64,000 nucleotides of DNA, taken from Strigamia acuminata. Lineage: Eukaryota > Arthropoda > Chilopoda > Geophilomorpha > Linotaeniidae. How positions within the stretch are numbered: the stretch's first letter is position 1; each line of letters starts with the position of its first letter. Below are positions 31,069-44,650 of the stretch, one piece after another. The stretch covers positions 18,414,001 through 18,478,000 of the forward strand of contig OX442316.1 in assembly GCA_949358305.1 (NCBI GenBank). Reading direction: 5' to 3'. The notes beneath the pieces are model-generated. The model did no database searches. It saw only the letters and a list, made by a program, of their open reading frames with translations, and was not told the DNA's origin. The position numbers and the translations under genes are program-made.

Positions 31069-32869
31069 CTTTATAATGAATTAATGAGAGCCGAACGTTG
31101 GGGCAGCGAACGGGGGTTAAGTAAGGAAAAGGTGCTTTCCGCCACATATTTACGAGCATTGAGGGTTGAAAGGTTTGTCCTTATCTGCGTTTCAAATCAG
31201 TTTCCAGCTGTGTTGAAGAAAGTGAAACGAAAGAAATTTTCGCGTCTTTCCGTCTTGGGCCTTGTAGGATAGAAGAGGATAATTTATTGAAACATTATAA
31301 TTTTTTTGCACCGCTTAGTTTTGTTGCTAGTGAAATGACGACATAAGTTATGGCTTTCTCCGGGAGCAGATTGAAGAAAACAGCCACAAATAAACGACGA
31401 TAAGACAAGTGGACCCCATTAGATTTCTTTTTTTAGTATTATTTTCCCATCCGAGTTACACAAACTTAGTTGAAAACAATTTACTTTTTTTCTTCAAAGA
31501 GGTCGCGACGAGAGTTAGATGAGTGAATCTTATTGGCAAACAAACTATTTATTGCAGAATCTAAAGAATATGTTGTCAATGTCAAACGCACACAACCGTC
31601 TAATTGCACTCAATTGATTTGAATTGACAATTGTTTAAAACTTTAATGCTCGTTTGCGTGTTCAAAGTGCTAATTAATCGAACAGCAAAAAATAAAACCA
31701 GACACATTATTTAGCGACATTAAATATGAAACGAGTGAATAAACAATAAATTATCTACGAATTTGTTTTAAGTTTTGCCGTTGCAGATGCTGTTAAGCTT
31801 AATTCATTGACGATAAAGTGTCACAAAGGTACACCGCAATTGATTCCACGTCGCACTTAGAGCATTAAAGTAATTAAATTAATTATGTGGTAGGACGGTA
31901 AGTTTGGCAAGTTTAAATTTTTTTTTATTGTTTTTATTTTTTTTAAATTTTTTACGATTTGTTTTAATTGTATTTAAAAATTGCGTGCACTTGTTATGTT
32001 TGCGCATAAATGAAAACAAGTTTGGCGTTATCTGCAGGTTATTACGAGAAAAGGAAATAAAATAAAAAGACGCATTAGAGTAGAGAATTGAGGAAATGAA
32101 GTTGTAAAGAGAGATTGCGGTATTTAAATGAACTTTAGTCTTGTCCCTCGAGTGTTTTGTCCATTGTCTGTGGTGTTGCGTTTGTGACCACTGGAATATT
32201 TTTCTTCACTTTGGTGACAGTGATTTTGTTTTCAAGCCACAAGGTCACGTGCTTGCTTCGTCTCAACTCGCCAACCGCAATTAGCAGCGCGTTTGCATTG
32301 AAAAACCAAATTAAACGCATTCATTTCTCTTGTTCTTTCATTGCATTGTATACAGGTGAAGTTGTACTCTCGGTTTAATGACATTTCTTTTTTAAAAGAT
32401 TTTTTTTGCTTTTACTTTACACCATGGACTTACAATGGTTTGATTCAATGTCATTGCAGGTCAAAAGACTGACATGTCTCAGCATTGCTGCAGATAAATG
32501 ATGAATTCGAAGCTTGCTCACGTTGTTCGGCTCTTGAAGAGACTGATGGTATGTACACTTTATTATTTTGGTTTAGTTTTTTGGGAGCAATATCTTGCTG
32601 ATAGATCGTGCTGGATTGTCATTCCCTCAGTATGGTGCGTTGTGCGCTTGTTTCTATCTGAATATATTAATAGCAAAATATCAATATACTAAAGCTAGAA
32701 GAGCGGATGCTTTATGTTGAAATGTTGTGTATATGGCAGTGTTATTCTGTAGTGTGGTGTCACATGAGAGGTGCCGATGATTATTTGGTCTACTTGTGTA
32801 GTATCATGTAACCTTACCTAGGACTTCACATCTAGCAAAATTTCATTGACTGTAAAGCGATTCTGTCTT

Positions 32870-33735
32870 GTGATCGTGGCGCCATCCGACCGAAACGGCA
32901 CAAAATAACGTTATTTTGCGGGCAAATGGCGGACAACTGACATGACATTTCGCATTTTCATTTTTAGAAGACATTTATATTTTATTTTTAAGTTAAAAAT
33001 AATAGAGAGTTTGCGGGATGCATTTTTGCCTTACAGTTAAACACTATACGGTATAAAAATAGTGTAAGGGAAAAATGATAAATTAAGTTTTTGCGGGCAC
33101 TTTTCCCTTATCAGTACACTATTTCAGCCAACTACTGACAGTTAGTAATTTTGGGCCTAAAAATTTAATTTGGGGGCGTAAATGTGCAAATTTCTGCATA
33201 AAATTCCATTATTATGCCTATAAAGTATGGTTTTGGGCCTAAAATTCAATTTTGGGCCTCACTTATCATTCAATCTACGTACCTATGACTGATGTGTTTG
33301 ATCAGGACAACAAAATAATCGCCATTTGCAATGGGCGGAGCTAACAATATAGTGTTCTCAATTCTGATTGGCTGCGTTATATTTTAATTTAGTGTTGAAA
33401 ACGATACACTAAAGATTTTTCCCTTACGATATGGCACTAAAATAGTGTAACGTGGCTCAAAATAAGGGAAAAATGCATCCCGCAAACTCTCTAATGTCTG
33501 AAAATTATTTATTACATTTTTAGATATTATTTTTAAATCAAATGTTAAATAAAATTTAACTACGTTATAACGTCCTCCAAAAATGTAAATGCGAGATGTC
33601 AATTGTCCGCCATTTGCCCGGAAAAAATTTTAACAATGCAAGGACAGATGGCTCTTTCTTCGCATTTCTACGGGACAACTTAGATTTAAAAAAAATGGCG
33701 GATGTGAAGTCCTGTGGTAAATCGTCCTAGATGTA
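32870..33735. mobile_element. Palindromic MITE interrupted by a nested element
   Basis: The left half has GTGGCGCCATCCGACCG, TTTTGCGGGCAAATGGCGG and GGACAACTGACAT. The right half has the inverted GACAATTGACAT, then GCCATTTGCCCGG, and ends ATGGCGGATGTGAAGTCCTG. A second copy lies at 30418-30712. The halves are separated by the element at 33005-33491. Outer ends are degenerate. Confidence 0.65.
33005..33491. mobile_element. 487-bp TA-flanked MITE nested in the preceding element
   Basis: GAGAGTTTGCGGGATGCATT opens at 33005 and its exact complement closes at 33491. TA dinucleotides flank both ends (33003-33004, 33492-33493), as in Tc1/mariner-type target duplications. Inner sequence continues as partial inverted repeats (TTTTTCCCTTA, ACACTATTT). 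No coding capacity. Confidence 0.8.
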
Positions 33736-34739
33736 ACTACCGGTAAGTGCAGTTTTAACCCCTAGTCGGAGTAAAGCCACCCATAGAGTAAGTCTTGCTC
33801 CGAGTTTCTTGAATCAAGATCATTAACACTTTACTGGGGTCCGATCGTTTCGTCACTGGTAATTTTGGCGCCATTTTTTTAGCAATGAAATGCTTGTTAG
33901 TTTGATTTCGTTCACTCCGTTTCGCTTTGTGCGTCCCAGTTAAGGCGCAGTGAGTGCAAACTGAGCAAGGAACTGGCCCCTGCATTAACAATTCTGTTAG
34001 AAGCCGGATAGAGTCGACGAAATGAACCGACCTAGCTTAACTCAATGTTTAATAAATGATCAATGCACAGGGGACCTCCCAGTTTCTTTCTATTTATCTT
34101 TAATAATTGATTGGCCTTTAGTTGTATTCTTTTCAATTGCTTTGAGTTTGTTTGAGTTTGACTGATTGATCGCATTTCCTGAGTTAGAGTTTGCACTTGT
34201 AAGGAGATTTAAAACTGTTGAAAAGTTTGGCGAGCAAACTGGATTTTTGGGCTTTAGTTATCTAAATTATGTCGCGTTGATTTAGCGACGCAGCAAATTA
34301 GCACGAAACCGCAGATAGTTGTGGCGCTGTATAATCGCGCGTTTAGAGCTTAGTTGAAAAATCCGGTGGCAGGGGGAACTTGGAAGAAAATTAGAATTTG
34401 AAATTGAAGATTTGTTGCTTTGGTACCAGATGGCAAGCAACTTGGATTAAACCCTTAGACAAATGTAAAAATCAATGCAGATACCCGACTGTGTGGACAC
34501 GCTCGTGTATTAGCAAAATCCGGAATGCAATTTCTCCCAATACACTCGCCAAGAGCCTGCTGACTATAAAACCCGATAATACCACAACACGATAGAGCTG
34601 ACATTCGGGAAAATAGATTGTGATTTGCAAAAATGACTACGAATTTGGAAATGAGCACATCTCACGAGTACTAATTTGAAATGAAATATACTGATTTGTA
34701 GTGATTTGTAGTGATTTTCATCAATTTTTTTTATTTTCA

Positions 34740-35070
34740 TTGGTTTTTTGGTTGATTTCATTGATTTTTCGTGATTTTTCGTTGATTTCATTGATTTTTC
34801 GTGATTTTTCGTTGATTTCATTGATTTTTCTGTTGATTTCATTGATTTTTCGTGATTTTTCGTTGATTTCATTGGTTTTTCGTGATTTTTCGTTGATTTC
34901 ATTAATTTTTCGTGATTTTAATTAACTTTTCCTGATTTTCATTAACTCATCTTGATTTTCATTAACTCATCTTGATTTTCATTAACTCATCCTGATTTTC
35001 ATTAAGTCTTCCTGATTTTCATTGACCTTTTCCGATTTTTGTCATTGATTTCTCGTGATTTACTTTGATT
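34740..35070. repeat. Two adjoining short-period arrays
   Basis: From about 34750 to 34920 a 30-bp unit made of TTGATTTCATTGATTTTTCG and TGATTTTTCG recurs. It grades into a 20-bp unit around ATTTTCATTAACTCATCTTG up to about 35020, then decays. Open frames over this stretch are repeat artefacts. Confidence 0.85.
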
Positions 35071-38027
35071 TTCAGCGATTTTTAAGTAGGATCAGTAATT
35101 TTAATGACCTTATTTAGTCAATTTGCACTGATATTGCAAATGCAATCATTGTGTGTGCAGTGATTTGTTGGAACGGTCACTTCGCCCATATGCTTCCTGG
35201 TGTTTGTTGATGGCATTGTGCCACACAATCGATGGAAGCTTAAAAGACTTAACTAAAGATAATTAGGAGAATCCAAGTTGGTGATAATCTGTGATGAGTT
35301 GATTAAAAAATTTGTTTGGAACCACGAGTAATGAATACGAAATTGCGAAAGACGCAGTTACAGGTGAAGTAGATTAGTTTGAAAACGATAATCTAAACGC
35401 ACGTGCTGAAATGAAATGTGTGTGGTTTTGGGCTTTGATTGTGCAGCGGAAGTCGGTTCTGGTTGCCAATAAAGAGCAAAGACATCGTCAACTGAACCTT
35501 TTCCCCGTGGTTTAATTTTATCAACGCTGCCAGAGGGTCTCTGGTGGGAATATCGGTCGCTCATCTCGTCAGGCGAGTGGAAATTATACCGGTTGCAGAA
35601 CTAGAACAGCGCCACTTATCACACCGTGCCAAATCCAATTTGGTGTTGTGTGTCATCTCTGCTTGGCTCGGATTCCACTCCACCAAATCCGGACAAGGGA
35701 TCAGTAAACTTAATAAGAAGCTCTTTATTAAAATATACTTTATGGATTATTCTTTTTTCTTCTTCTCGGTTGTGATAAACTATGGATGAGAGAAAAGCCG
35801 TCCAGTTGGACAACGCAGTATCGAAGTTTTCCGGCTTTGTGTTTACATTTCTCCGCTGGGTCTTTAGTTACCGGTTTGAAAAATTGATTTTGTTTTTTTT
35901 GTTTTTAAACTTTAGTATTATATTGAAGGAACAGGAGCCATGACACTAATTTGCGTACGTGTGAAGTAGACTCCAGCTTGGTAAGGGTCAAAAGTGAGCC
36001 AGGGTGAGCTTGCAAGTTGATATTTTGAGACTGGGGCTTGGAGGGTTAAACGCCCCTCGATTTTTATCCGCGCTCAAATTATGGCTGCAGCTCTTCGGCG
36101 AGGTCAAATGCCAACCTCATTGCATGGAAATTGAGCCAGCTCGCAGAGAAGCGCCGCTTTAACTACTGATGTTTACTGAGTGAAGGCCGCACCAAAAACC
36201 AATGGCTTTAATTGTTGAAGTGAACGTCGCTGACTTATTTGGTGTTTACAGCTGAATGTTTGTGACATGCGACAAACAACAGATGCTTTTTGGTACACTG
36301 GTTTGTCAGATGACTGCAAATCTGTAGAAAAGTCCAGCATTTTAGCGCAGTTTGAACAATATCAGTTGAACAAAAGTTTTGAAATTGTAATTCCACTGGG
36401 AAAGGTGTTTGTTGAGCAATTTGCAAGCACGTGTCCAGGATTTTGTTGTAATAAGTTCAGTAACTAGCTTGATCCTGCACATTTTGTCGTGTTGTTAATT
36501 ATCGCTAATGGCTGAGACATGTATCTTGTCTCGAGTAGGAGTGAAAGGGTCATTCCGAAGCAAATGTGGGGTTTGGCTATTTTTGTCAGAACATATTTTA
36601 TTTCTTCTGTTTAAAAAATGCTCTGTCTTTGTAGATGATAAAATGAGTTTTCTCACAATGTAGTCAGCAAATGCGCGGTTGTTTTTGCTAGTCCGGGTTA
36701 AGGTTAAGTTATGCTGCGCTGGATTTTAGCGTAAGAGTTTGTGCTTGTGGCATCTCCCAAGTGTACAGCATGTAGCAGAAGCATCACGCTGTCTGCAAAC
36801 ACCTGGCAGGTACCGAAGCCCATAATCAGCAGCATCTGGCGAGGATTACAGGATGAATGGGAACGGCGCTTCGGTTTTGCCAATACATTTATGAGGTGTG
36901 AAAAATCGCGGGCACCCGTTAGATAAGAAGAAACTAATTGAAAATTGGTCGCTGAAATAATTAGTTGTTTTGCCACTTTAAATGGATGTGTTAAGAACGC
37001 GCCCTGCCCCGCGAGATGGCACGACCTAGAATTAATTGGTATTTTCATTAGGCGTATGAACAACGAAATTGTTTTAACGTAAACAATGTGAATACGGGCG
37101 AATTTGATTAAGTATTTATAAGACTGTCAGGTTGGGTTTGAGGCTGAAGATGACATTGGCCATTGGTTAATGCGCTTGTTAGGTGGTAATACATTTATGA
37201 ATAATTCATTTGAGTGCAAATATTTGGATAATTGAAGATCCAGCGAAGGCACGACTCGCAGTAACCTCTCACTTCACTGCCCACTGAATAATTCATTTCT
37301 TTTAAAACGATAGGCGAAACAAGGCAAATCTCGCATAGCTTACATTTGAATAAGCTGCTTGAAATGGATTTCAATCTGACGGATGCAAAGTGGGCAAAAG
37401 AGAAAGAAAGAAAGAGAGGTAAAAAAATATTCACTTTGTAATCTATAGCACCCTTGCCTTGTTTGCTGCTCTTTTGAATCAATACATTCGTGTATTAGTG
37501 TGTGAAAAGTTGAGCCAACTTGTTTTTTTTTAAACTTCCGGTATTGACGTCATTTCGCCAGTGTGGTTGTTGGTGGCTGCAGGGCCACGGAAGTGGTGTT
37601 GAGCCCATTCCACAAACGCGGTTGTAAAGTGACTGCAAGCTGTTAAGGCGTTTAAAGGGGAAAAGTATAAAGAGTGTAGGGTCAGTATTTTTTTTTTTGA
37701 TATGATGGTTAGGTTTATCTTTGAGGGCTACAATGGAAGTTGTGTACAGTTTGTTCATTTTTTCTTTTTTCTCGTGGAAGTTGATGTGTCATTACTTAAT
37801 ACGCACTTAACACTGATGGATTCGTAGGTGTGGAAAGCAGAGTCAATGCGAAGTGTGAATGCGGAAACAGGTGAAGTGGTGGGTGCATTGAGAAACGCAC
37901 ATACACCCAGTTTCCTGGAAAAGTGAAGTAACACATTTTATTTTCCTGGAAAACGTTATGTATAGCTCTCCTTAGTTTTGTGGAAGAGTCAAGTAAGCTA
38001 TATTCTTGCTTGGCAAATTTGGTATTA

Positions 38028-38185
38028 CAGACTAACCTCGTTATAACGAATTTTTTCTTATATAACGAATACTTAAAAATGGCCATAGAAGACCATGTTA
38101 AAAAATTTTGGTATAATGAACTTTTGTTATGATTAATAACTGATTTCTCGGATTTGTTGTCATTCGTTAAAACGAGGCTTGACTG
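38028..38185. mobile_element. pogo/Tigger-like MITE
   Basis: Left end CAGACTAACCTCGTTATAAC; right end mirrors CAGTCAAGCCTCGTTTTAAC. TA flanks both sides. These are characteristic pogo/Tigger-type termini. The interior is non-coding. A related, more degraded copy lies near 54370-54539. Confidence 0.75.
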
Positions 38186-39289
38186 TACGACAAACTTGGT
38201 ATAGTGAGAGATTGTTGTATCTTTTTGTTTTGTTTCCATTTTGGTATGCTGATTGTGGCTCTCGTGTAAAGTGCAAATGGAGGCAAACAGCTGTTTAATC
38301 ACGTTGGAATAAACCTTTTTTGAAACCTGTTCTTGACGTATCAACGTAACTGCGGCACTTTTTAGCACATGCGGGTGTTTCCATTGCAAATTACAATGCG
38401 CAAAACTCCAGAAATCTGCTTCGGACAGGTTGACATGACCACTTTTCCAGAATGGTAAAACTCGATGTTTGACTTGTCGTCGTAGTAATTGATAGGACTA
38501 ATCCTTGTCAAAAAGTTAATGATAAAAAATGGGAAATACAAAGTGGGAAATTAGCAACTTGGCGTTTTTCATTCTTTCTGCTCGAACACTTGGAAAGAAT
38601 AAAGCCGCACCACAAGTGGTTAAAAATGCAAACCTGGAATTTATTGGAAAATGTAAGCTGTAGATCGGTTTAAATTTTAAAATACCCTAAGCTCGTATGA
38701 TCATACCCAAATTATGCCATTTTAATGTGGTTTTAACTTTATGGTTTGAAATTTGAATATTTGACAACAAACACAAACTGTTGAGGGAATTGGTGTGCAA
38801 ATTGTCTTGACGACATGACACAGCAAAATGCTTGTTCCCTGCATGTAGCACGCTGGTAATCGCATGATATTTAAATGGTCAAGAAAATGATACATTTTTA
38901 ACTTGTCGTGTTTAAAAAAATAAAGAAAGAAAGAAAAATGCCAAGAAAGGAAATGAGATGGAAATGCAATTTGTTTCACTACTCTGCTGAACAGCATATA
39001 TGTTTCAGCCCAATTACAATTTTTTGGAATCTCCTTGAAGAATCAATATTTTGCCTAATTGGTATTCGAAAGCCAGTACTGCTCATTTCACTCTTCTTGC
39101 ATACACTTACCGATGTAAGGTACTGAAAGTGAGCCCATTCTTGCACTCGGATGACTGGAGTTCTGGCAACTAATCGTGCGATGAGATTTGTAATTGGAAA
39201 AAAAATATTTTCAACTTGTTTACTACTAAACTAGATGTGAAAATTGATATAAAATCGAAATAAACATCTTAAAGGTATGTTGTAATTGG

Positions 39290-39535
39290 ATATTTTGTAA
39301 ATATTTTTTAAAATAATATTTTGTAAATTTAAAAAAAAAATAATATTTTGTAAATTTTTAAAAAAAATAATATTTTGTAAATTTTTAAAAAAAATAATAT
39401 TTTGTAAATTTTTAAAAAAAATAATATTTTGTAAATTTTTAAAAAAAATAATATTTTGTAAACTTTTTTACATATAATATTTTGCAGATTTTTTAAATAA
39501 TATTTTGCAGATTTTTTAAATAATATTTTAGAAAT
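39290..39535. repeat. AT-rich tandem array, period about 27 bp
   Basis: Repeats of TAATATTTTGTAAATTTTTA plus an A-run, about seven clear units, becoming TAATATTTTGCAGATTTTTT at the 3' end. Confidence 0.85.
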
Positions 39536-42529
39536 TTAAAAAAGATGTTTTTAGTTTTTTTGTTGTTGACTTCTTATTGAGAGGTGGGTAACGAAGCAGT
39601 GATGAGAAAGAAGCCTCACACCATCACCTGGCTTGTCGCTTTGTGTAAAAACATGGTCTTAAGAGTCGAGCAGGCGGAAATTGGCGCCTTGTACACGGCC
39701 TTCGTTGCACGTATTATTAAATGAGAAATGTGGCTTAAGTCCTCGAACTAGTGCACTCACCTAAAATTGAGAAGAACATTAAGGGGTTTCATAAATGACA
39801 CGCTGAAGGCGTTGGAGTGATTGTTCCAATAATCACAATCACTGCATTATTGAGGACCCACGCCAGGTCCGAGTGATTATTTTGCACGGTTAGAAAAGAA
39901 ACAAAAATTTGTTAGGGATTTGTTGTAACGGGGTTTCGGGATAAAAGAATTTTCAGCTTGAAACCCCCTCGATTTATTTCAATTTATATAAAGCGATTAG
40001 TTTGTATTTTCAACAAGTTAAGATAGAGGACGTGCGGTGTTATTAATTGAAACAAATTTCGGGGTTTCGAGCTATAAATCATAGACCAAAACAATAAGAA
40101 CCACTTAGGGTAGGTAACCAAATATTCAATTACCAATTTACCAAACAATAAATTTTTTTGGTAATATGAGTTTTCGGTGTGCGCATCCAGGGGGAGACAT
40201 GGGGGCCATGGAAACCTCCTTGAGCAACGGAAAATTTTCGTTTTAATTCCAATAACATTTATTTTTTGGATCAAAAATTCATATTTAGGCCCAAAATATT
40301 TATTTTTAAGCTATAAACAATCATTTTTAGGTCGTAAATACACAATTTTTGACCAAAACAACCACATTTTGCTACTGTAGGTTATAATACCTCACTGATG
40401 AGCTTGGGTGTAAATCAATTTGTCTTTTCAATACTATTATTTTCAGTGGTATTCGTTTAATGTAAAAAATATTTTTTATATATATATTTCACCCAAAGAT
40501 CCATTTTTTTCATTAGTTTTGGTTCGAACACTGAACGCGAAGATGCCGTACCGTATTCTAATTGGGTTGGGGAGGGGGTTGTTGAATTTAATCTAGCGCC
40601 GACGGCCCAAAATTGCATAATGCGACGCCGTATTTCGCTTTCTTTACTTCGAAAACAATTCACTTTGTTTTTGTTATTGTACACTTTCTAAGTAAGACTA
40701 ATCCAAGATGAAATTAGAATACCTAGATCTCCATTTCTCTCGTTGTTGTTGTTGAAGGTATTATACATATATTTTTTTTTTAAATTCTATTTTATTTTTT
40801 TTTACTTCGTTTTCACTTAACTGTTGGTAAATCTTATTTGTTAGGCTTGTGTTTTCCATTTGCAGCAGTAAATAGATTAAGGGCAGCATTTCTTTTAGCC
40901 GAGCCTCTAAAATAAGAAGGAATTGCTACTGGGAACGTGGGATCTTTACCTCGGTTGCCATGGCGACAGCATCTTAAAGCCACGCGACTTAAACGAACGT
41001 CAGTTGTAATTAGAAAGTGGCGGTCAAAATCGTAAAAGGGGCACGTGCGATGTTAAATATGGAGCCGAAAGGCAAATGTCGAATCGGCGTGCAAGAATGC
41101 GCGTGTGCGGTTGGCAAAACGGGGGAATCCATTTTCAGTTTCAATTATGGCGCTGCAGCGTTGCAGCGAGGGCTCTCTAATTAGCCGTTGATTATTCCCC
41201 CAAGTCAGGAAGTGTTAGTGACATTGGCACGTGTAGTTTACTTTGTAAGGAAATTAGGGGCGCGCAAGATTTGTTTGACTGTACGAGATAGGGATATGTG
41301 GCTGCTTCTCTGCAGCGCACTGTTCTGCTCTGCACTGCTCTGCACTGCTCTGCTCTGCCTTTCACTTTATATCCACAGCATTTCCCCCGAGGCGAGCACA
41401 GTAAATTTCGTTGGGAAACTTTTCAAGTACCTGAGGGGTTGAAAGAGCAAAATGAATTACGGCTTTCAAGTACCGTGGCCAGAAACGAGCAACCCGAGTT
41501 CGCCATTGCGTGTCAGATGCACTTGGACATGGTCCCACGACTCCCATGAGCAGGGACCGTCTCCATTAATGTGGCATTTGTCAAAGTTTTTGCATGCGGG
41601 ATATGCTTTTATTGCTTTTTTTCGTTTATGGCGTTTTTTCATACGACGCAGTTGGTTAATTTTGTGGAAAAATTGAGCATTTTTGCGTTTTAAAACTGGT
41701 GCGTTGTGGGCAAGTTATATAAGACCAAGTAGAAGATAAGATAGATTTCACTGAAGGAGATTAGCAAGAGAAAGTTGAGCTTGCGACAAACTACAGTAAA
41801 ATGCTCAAGTTACAAACTGCTTACTGAAATGAAACGAACCTCTTTTGGCGCATAGCAGTTTTTTCAAATCGGAAATGACAACAATAAGTGAACAATACAA
41901 ACAGTGGGATAATTTAATTTGGAATAAGTTGAGAAGTTTCACTTTTATTGTGTGGTATTTAAGCTTAAGCACACGCACTTTTTGACGTAGAACTACTTCC
42001 CCTATGAGGACAGTCCTTTATGGCGGTAATGTAAACAACCCCGGGAATCAACAATGTATCAACAACATAACCCACTGCAACCTACACACATTTCTTACTT
42101 CTTTCACCACAGACCAATACTAATAGCAAACGAGAGCAACAACTCCTGTGTATGTAATATTGTGGGGCCGCTTTTATGTGGGCCACCCGGTATATATTTT
42201 GGCTTTAGTGCCTTTATGTGTTCAAAAATCTGTACTAAAAATGTTTATTTCATCAAAAATCCATTAGCAAATTGCGGCACAACTTACTTAAAACGATTTA
42301 AAGACGCCATTGAAGACATTTTCCTCATTATTTAAATATTTACACACCCAAATTTGAACCTACCAAAACCTTCCTTTCCTTTGTGCAGGACAATCTCTGT
42401 AGTGAAAATGGCGGATGTATCGCGAAAAAAGATGTCGTTAAATGAAAGAATCGCGAAAAATATAAACACCAAAAAACAAATCGCAAATCAAAATTCAGCA
42501 TTTGTTTGATACATTTGAAAAAAACACAA

Positions 42530-42625
42530 ACGCGAAATTTTAAAAAAAAGAAAACGCGAAATTTTAAAAAAAAGAAAACGCGAAAATTTATAAAAAGAAA
42601 ACACAAAATTTAAAAAAAAGAAAAC
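42530..42625. repeat. Short tandem array, period about 23 bp
   Basis: GCGAAATTTTAAAAAAAAGA with AAAC, four diverging units. Confidence 0.7.
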
Positions 42626-42773
42626 GTTTATTATTACTATTTATTAATAAATTAAATTAATAAATAATATACTTAACAAAATTTTAATGGGTTTTTATTA
42701 ATTTTTAAATTTTAATTTCAGATCAGAAGTCTAAGGGGGCATTCGTTGTATTTTTTTTTGGTTTTTCATTACC

Positions 42774-43047
42774 GTAGAACCTCGATGATCCCGACTAATT
42801 GGGAGACATGTCGAGTGTTCATAAAACAGATTTGTTCGGATAATCAAACATTAGGTTTATAAACATTCTGTAGTGCATATGAAAATCGTCAAAAAATATT
42901 AAAAATTATCAAAAAACATTAAAAATCATCAAAAACATTAAAAAGGTATTACAAAACTGATAAAAACCAGTAAAAAATCGATCAAAAAATTGCCTATTGC
43001 TGTTCGGATAATCGAATTATTACTGGTGTTCCGATAATCGAGGTTCT
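42774..43047. mobile_element. pogo-like MITE, second family
   Basis: Left AGAACCTCGATGATCCCG and right CCGATAATCGAGGTTCT are inverted copies; an internal TTCGGATAATC occurs on both sides. The centre is AT-rich with AAAAATCATC and AAAACATT repeats. The terminus CCTCGATNATCCGA is typical of pogo/Tigger relatives. Confidence 0.65.
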
Positions 43048-44650
43048 TTTTTTTCGCGTTTTCTTTTTTTTCACAATTTTTACAACAAATTTCGCTTTTT
43101 AATTTCGCGGTTACAATTCTAAGATATTGCAATCGCGATTCGTGATTTGCGTGTGTCAACTTGGCGGCAGATGCAGTTTGCGTTTATGCGATTCGCGAAT
43201 GCAAATCTAGCGTTTTTTGATGTAATGCTTTTTTGGATTCGCGATAACCTTTTTCGCGGAAAATCATGCGCCCCAAAAATGTCCTCTCTAATAAAATTTT
43301 TAGGTTGTTGAAGTGACCAATCGTGCTGCGCGCACACTGTACAAGTGAGTCTGCACTAGACAGCCAGCAAACTAAGTGGTAGTTTGAAACAACGAACACG
43401 ATATTTCTCCGGATTGCAATTACAATTTGGTTATGACTTGAAAATGAGTTGCGAGAAAACTACAAAACACAATGCAAAACACTTGCACTCAAAAAGTGAG
43501 CATAAAACGAGAGAAGAAAACTTTTAAAATGCTATGCGTGTGTAAAATACGTTACTATTGAGAAGTGTCGTACAATTTTTCTTCTTCCACCTTGATTTCG
43601 CGACCATATGTTGTTTTAAAGTTTAATATTGTAATTTGTAATGCATTTTTGTGCCGTGGTGTTGAAACCATAATTTGTCTTTAACGACGCTGCACACTGG
43701 GAAATTTGATAAGTTAACTTTATGGTAAAAACTGAATTTTAAGTAGGGAGGGGAAAAAAATGTTATGTTTTGCATATACCAGCTTTTAGTACCGCTAGGA
43801 TTTACCGTTTCGGAGTTGACATTCACATTTGCCCTTGCTAGAGAACGCTCACCAGGGAACACTCCAATTATTGTGGATTTTTTTGTTTGTTTTGGTTTTG
43901 TTGCGGCTCGGGATAAAAGTGCTTTTAGATGTTGGGATATGGTAAATAAATGATCGGGAATTAATTTGATGCCGCCGATAAAAGAAATGAAGGAAGTGTA
44001 GTGAAAGTTTTATTTGTTAAAGGGGTGGGTCGTAAAGATACGGTGAAGAGTTTCTATTTATTTTTGTTTTATTTGCTTTGGAATGGAATCGAAGACTTGT
44101 TGAAATTTACCGCGTTGGTAATTGCAATTTTTTGTTGTTTTTTCTTGGGAAATTGATTGTCGTTTTTCAGTTTAATGGATAGACAAAAGATGGTGGGGCT
44201 ACGGCTTTTTAATTTATATTTTTTCTGCTCTTGTTGGTGTTAAGTTTCATCTCGTCTTCAGCCACTTGTGTAATCAGTTGCTATCAAAGCTGGCGTTAAG
44301 CGAGCCTATTTATGAGCCTAGCAAGCCAAGAAAGTAATTTCCTTCATTTTACGAGCGAAGAATAAATTTCTTTGCCTTCATCTCGACTGGCCGCAGTCTA
44401 TATCGGGTTTGAAACAAGACGAGTTTTTAATTTTTTTTTAATTTTTTTTTTGGGGGTTTTGCAATGATGAATCGTTATTTTAGATATACAGTACTGTAGT
44501 CTCAATTTCGCTTTGATATCCCGCATGAATTTTCCTGTAGGTGTGAACATGATTGCCATTTCTTTTTAGAAATCATCATTTAAATGATTATGATAAAGGT
44601 TGCATGGATACTTTAGCTAGGCAGGCCGACAGTCACTGTTCACTCACATT

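Noticed and set aside
31787-31831. Possible 45-bp micro-exon (AVKLNSLTIKCHKG)
   Set aside because: Acceptor is good, but composition is not coding-like and the donor (GTACAC) is weak; no partner exon.
34564-34925. 112-codon minus-strand ORF of MKSTKNHEKS repeats
   Set aside because: Translation of the 30-bp simple array.
37796-38389. 197-codon minus-strand ORF
   Set aside because: It runs through a pogo-like MITE and has AT-driven composition with no domain.
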